Below, one piece after another: positions 24,088 through 26,039 of a stretch of 26,039 nucleotides of DNA. A program made the position numbers and the translations under genes. The notes beneath the pieces are model-generated. The model was not told where the DNA came from, did no database searches, and was given only the letters and a program-made list of their open reading frames with translations. The stretch spans positions 1-26,039 of the forward strand of contig ONOZ01000242.1 of the NCBI GenBank assembly GCA_900319595.1, written 5' to 3'. The stretch comes from an uncultured Bacteroidales bacterium. GTDB taxonomy: Bacteria; Bacteroidota; Bacteroidia; Bacteroidales; P3. Every line of letters starts with the position of its first letter. Position 1 is the first letter of the stretch.

Positions 24088-24567
24088 ATGGAAGAGCAAA
24101 GAGTTTCAAGTTTTTTTAGATTTGAGGATTTAAGAGTCTATCACAAGTCGTTGGAGTATTACAATTGGCTAATGAACCAAGTGGATACTGCAAATGATTT
24201 TGCAAAACGTGTTTTATTAATGCCTATGTTAGATTCGGCTGCAAAAATAAGTCTTAATATTGCAGAGGGTACTTCTTATCATAAGTCACAATTTGTGAAT
24301 TACCTAAAATTTGCAAAAACGGCAGTTCGAGAATGTGTTGTATTCACAACATTGGCAGAACAAAACGGACTATTTACTGAAGAACAAGTAACAACATCAA
24401 AGACGACTTTAATAGAAATGACAAAGATGCTTGGTGCCATGGTTGTTTCTTTGCAAAAGCCCCATAATAGAAAAAACAGCGAAGATAGTACAGAAGATAT
24501 ATCTACTCCACAAACAGATAATTCAGACTATGGTTTATCAGATTTCAGTAGCGAATTGAATTATTAA
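24088..24567 (+). CDS. S23-type four-helix bundle protein
   Basis: The 159 residues begin with the family signature FEDLRVYHKSLEYYNW and contain SAAKISLNIAEGTSYHKSQFVNYLKFAKTAVREC, the middle helices of the four-helix bundle. It belongs to the group named after proteins encoded in intervening sequences of 23S rRNA, though here it is an ordinary chromosomal gene with no rRNA nearby. A hydrophilic, acidic Ser/Asp-rich tail (about 128-159) extends past the bundle. The function of the family is unknown. Confidence 0.88.
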   Translation: MEEQRVSSFFRFEDLRVYHKSLEYYNWLMNQVDTANDFAKRVLLMPMLDSAAKISLNIAEGTSYHKSQFVNYLKFAKTAVRECVVFTTLAEQNGLFTEEQVTTSKTTLIEMTKMLGAMVVSLQKPHNRKNSEDSTEDISTPQTDNSDYGLSDFSSELNY

Positions 24568-24652
24568 TTGTCTATTGTTGTCTAAAAAACGTTAAGGTTG
24601 TCATTTTTATCAAATGAAAAGGATGCCGATTCGTTATAATTTATAAAGATAT

Positions 24653-25795
24653 ATGTTGTTTTCACAAGTAAGGGGGCAAAGACAACTTATCAGTAAGATA
24701 AAATCTTTGATAGACAACAACCATTTTCCTCACGCCGTACTATTTACGGGGAAGGACGGGTATGGCAATTTGGCTTTGGCGTTATCTACTGCTCAATACA
24801 TATCTTGCACAAACAAAGAGGATAAAGAAGACTCTTGCAACGCATGTGCATCGTGCAGTAAATACATGAAATTGATTCACCCAGACTTACACTTTATCTT
24901 TCCTAATACAACAACCGATAAGATTGACAAAAATAATGATGCTTCTATATTTATGGGGGAGTTTAGGCAGTTTGTGTTGAATACTAATGCTTACTGTTCT
25001 TTGAATCAATGGTATGACTTCTATGGAGCCGGAAATAAACAGGGAGCAATCAACGTAAGAGATGCTAATAATATAATATCTTCTCTTACGCTGAAAACTT
25101 ACGAATCCAATTTCAAGATTATGATCATTTGGAATGTAGATAAAATGAATCAGGAAGCATCTGATAAAATTTTGAAAATACTTGAAGAACCCTACCCTAA
25201 TACATTTTTTATTTTGACAACTGAACATAAAGACAAAATCATACCTACTATACTTTCTAGAGTGCAACAAATCGCTGTTCCGCCATTAGATAACGATACT
25301 ATGACAAAAGAGGTTAGAAAATACAATCCTAATTTTACTGACGAACAAGTAAAAGAAAGAGTTGCTTTATGTGAAGGAGATTATAATAGAATTGCCGAGA
25401 TAGATGGAGAAAAAGAAATAAAACTTAGTACTGATTTTGTGGAAATAAACAGATATGCAATGCAGTATAATAAAAGTGCAAAAAATATTTCTGCATTTGT
25501 TGATGTTTTTAGTAAAAATACGCGTGAGCAATTGAAGCTATTTTTAACTTACTGTTCAAAAACCATAGAAAGGTGCTATCTATATAATAAAAACGTACCT
25601 TGTATTGCTCATCCTTTGTCTCAAATGGACGATAAATTCAAAGCAAATTACCCAAAGTTTATAACTGACAACAACATCGAAGGAATATATAAGGTACTGG
25701 AACAGGCACAAAAAAATATAGACAGAAACGCAAATGCCAAAATCAACCTTTTTGATATGATAATCAAACTTGGAATGCAGTTAGAGAGGAGATAA
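24653..25795 (+). CDS. holB: DNA polymerase III delta-prime subunit
   Basis: This clamp-loader subunit helps load the sliding clamp in replication. Its 380 residues show the AAA+ layout: LFTGKDGYGN at 31-39, where the Walker A lysine is replaced by Asn39 as expected for the non-ATP-binding delta-prime, a zinc module with Cys52, Cys62, Cys65 and Cys68, and the sensor-1 block KMNQEASDKILKILEEPYPNTFFILTT with IPTILSRVQQI after it. The C-terminal collar domain begins near 220. The ATG agrees with the family N-terminus (MLFSQVRGQRQLISKI). Confidence 0.92.
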   Translation: MLFSQVRGQRQLISKIKSLIDNNHFPHAVLFTGKDGYGNLALALSTAQYISCTNKEDKEDSCNACASCSKYMKLIHPDLHFIFPNTTTDKIDKNNDASIFMGEFRQFVLNTNAYCSLNQWYDFYGAGNKQGAINVRDANNIISSLTLKTYESNFKIMIIWNVDKMNQEASDKILKILEEPYPNTFFILTTEHKDKIIPTILSRVQQIAVPPLDNDTMTKEVRKYNPNFTDEQVKERVALCEGDYNRIAEIDGEKEIKLSTDFVEINRYAMQYNKSAKNISAFVDVFSKNTREQLKLFLTYCSKTIERCYLYNKNVPCIAHPLSQMDDKFKANYPKFITDNNIEGIYKVLEQAQKNIDRNANAKINLFDMIIKLGMQLERR

Positions 25796-25852
25796 TTCTA
25801 TAAAATTAAAAAGTTTTTTGCCATAAACATATAATAAGACAAAAATTTTTCA

Positions 25853-25860
25853 TACCTTTG
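25853..25860 (+). promoter_or_regulatory. -7 promoter box for nusB
   Basis: TACCTTTG, followed by C, matches the Bacteroidota -7 element and lies 31 bases before the nusB start. No well-spaced TTG was found upstream. Confidence 0.5.
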
Positions 25861-25891
25861 CAATCTGAAATATTATAAAGGTAATCAATTA

Positions 25892-26039
25892 ATGGTAAAT
25901 AGACATTTTTTGCGTCAAAAAGTATTGCAATCCTTATATGCGTACTACACAAGCGGAAGAGATAGCATTGAAAAGCAGGAGAAGTTTATGTATGAAAACA
26001 TCTCCAAGTTATATGATTTGGAAATATATTTGCTCGCTG
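25892..26039 (+). CDS. nusB: transcription antitermination protein NusB, 5' part
   Basis: The frame runs off the window end after 49 codons. It begins MVNRHFLRQKVLQSLYAYY, the NusB N-terminus of Bacteroidota (NR...R.KVLQ.LYAYY), and continues into a helix (SIEKQEKFMYENISKLYDLEIYLL). NusB joins NusE in the antitermination complex on rRNA operons. Confidence 0.85.
   Translation, partial: MVNRHFLRQKVLQSLYAYYTSGRDSIEKQEKFMYENISKLYDLEIYLLA

Noticed and set aside
24601..24617. TCATTT...AAATGA hairpin after the S23-type gene
   Set aside because: Six AT-rich pairs without a T-tract, expected by chance in such DNA.
24887..25270. 127-codon minus-strand frame inside holB
   Set aside because: It is the reverse complement of a conserved AAA+ region and has no start context.
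1..26039. CRISPR array, tRNA, rRNA, insertion sequence or prophage
   Set aside because: No regularly spaced repeats, transposase motifs, terminal inverted repeats or recognisable RNA genes were seen on reading both strands.

Overview
This window is AT-rich, ordinary-looking chromosomal DNA from a member of the Bacteroidota, probably the order Bacteroidales. The evidence is the repeated Bacteroidota-type promoter box TAnnTTTG (often with TTG or TTTG 18-23 bases upstream), the lipoprotein boxes, and the gene families: a PyrB/PyrI pair, several extracytoplasmic FKBP proteins in one operon with a DHH phosphoesterase, an S23-type four-helix-bundle protein, phosphotransbutyrylase and a secreted C69 dipeptidase. 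I saw no rRNA, tRNA, CRISPR array, transposase or phage gene.

Layout. Bases 1-2610: an XRE-type regulator with a possible tiny membrane ORF behind it, then the pyrBI operon (aspartate transcarbamoylase catalytic and regulatory chains), preceded by a promoter, a 37-codon ORF and an intrinsic terminator hairpin that this ORF runs into. A strong two-way terminator separates pyrI from the next block. Bases 2656-9375, all on the minus strand: nrnA-like DHH phosphoesterase, three FKBP-type envelope proteins, then a DEDDh exonuclease, an FAH-family hydrolase and recN. Bases 9376-11477: a gene-poor gap with palindromes, a secreted C69 dipeptidase, and a divergent promoter region. Bases 11478-15866, plus strand: a lipoprotein, a membrane-anchored endonuclease/exonuclease/phosphatase protein and endonuclease III (translationally overlapping), a 41-residue lipoprotein, UDP-glucose dehydrogenase and an unrecognised, possibly beta-rich protein. 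Bases 16005-18488: MscS channel, a flippase-like membrane protein, and a convergent GNAT acetyltransferase. Bases 18595-21978: phosphate butyryltransferase, a PAS protein, a radical SAM protein and a threonine aldolase-type PLP enzyme. Bases 22064-26039: a TPR membrane protein, a dihydroorotate dehydrogenase-like flavoprotein, the S23-type protein, DNA polymerase III delta-prime subunit and the beginning of nusB.

How it fits together. Most of the window is housekeeping: pyrimidine synthesis, DNA repair and replication, envelope folding and osmotic protection. The most notable regulatory structure is the pyrBI leader (about 851-983), which has the parts of a translation-coupled, UTP-sensitive attenuator like that of enterobacterial pyrBI: a leader ORF, a U-rich stretch and a terminator whose hairpin contains the ORF stop codon. 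A second RNA structure, a 16-pair hairpin between ptb and the PAS gene, is continuous only on the transcribed strand because two positions are G-U pairs. No striking new defence or mobile system was found.
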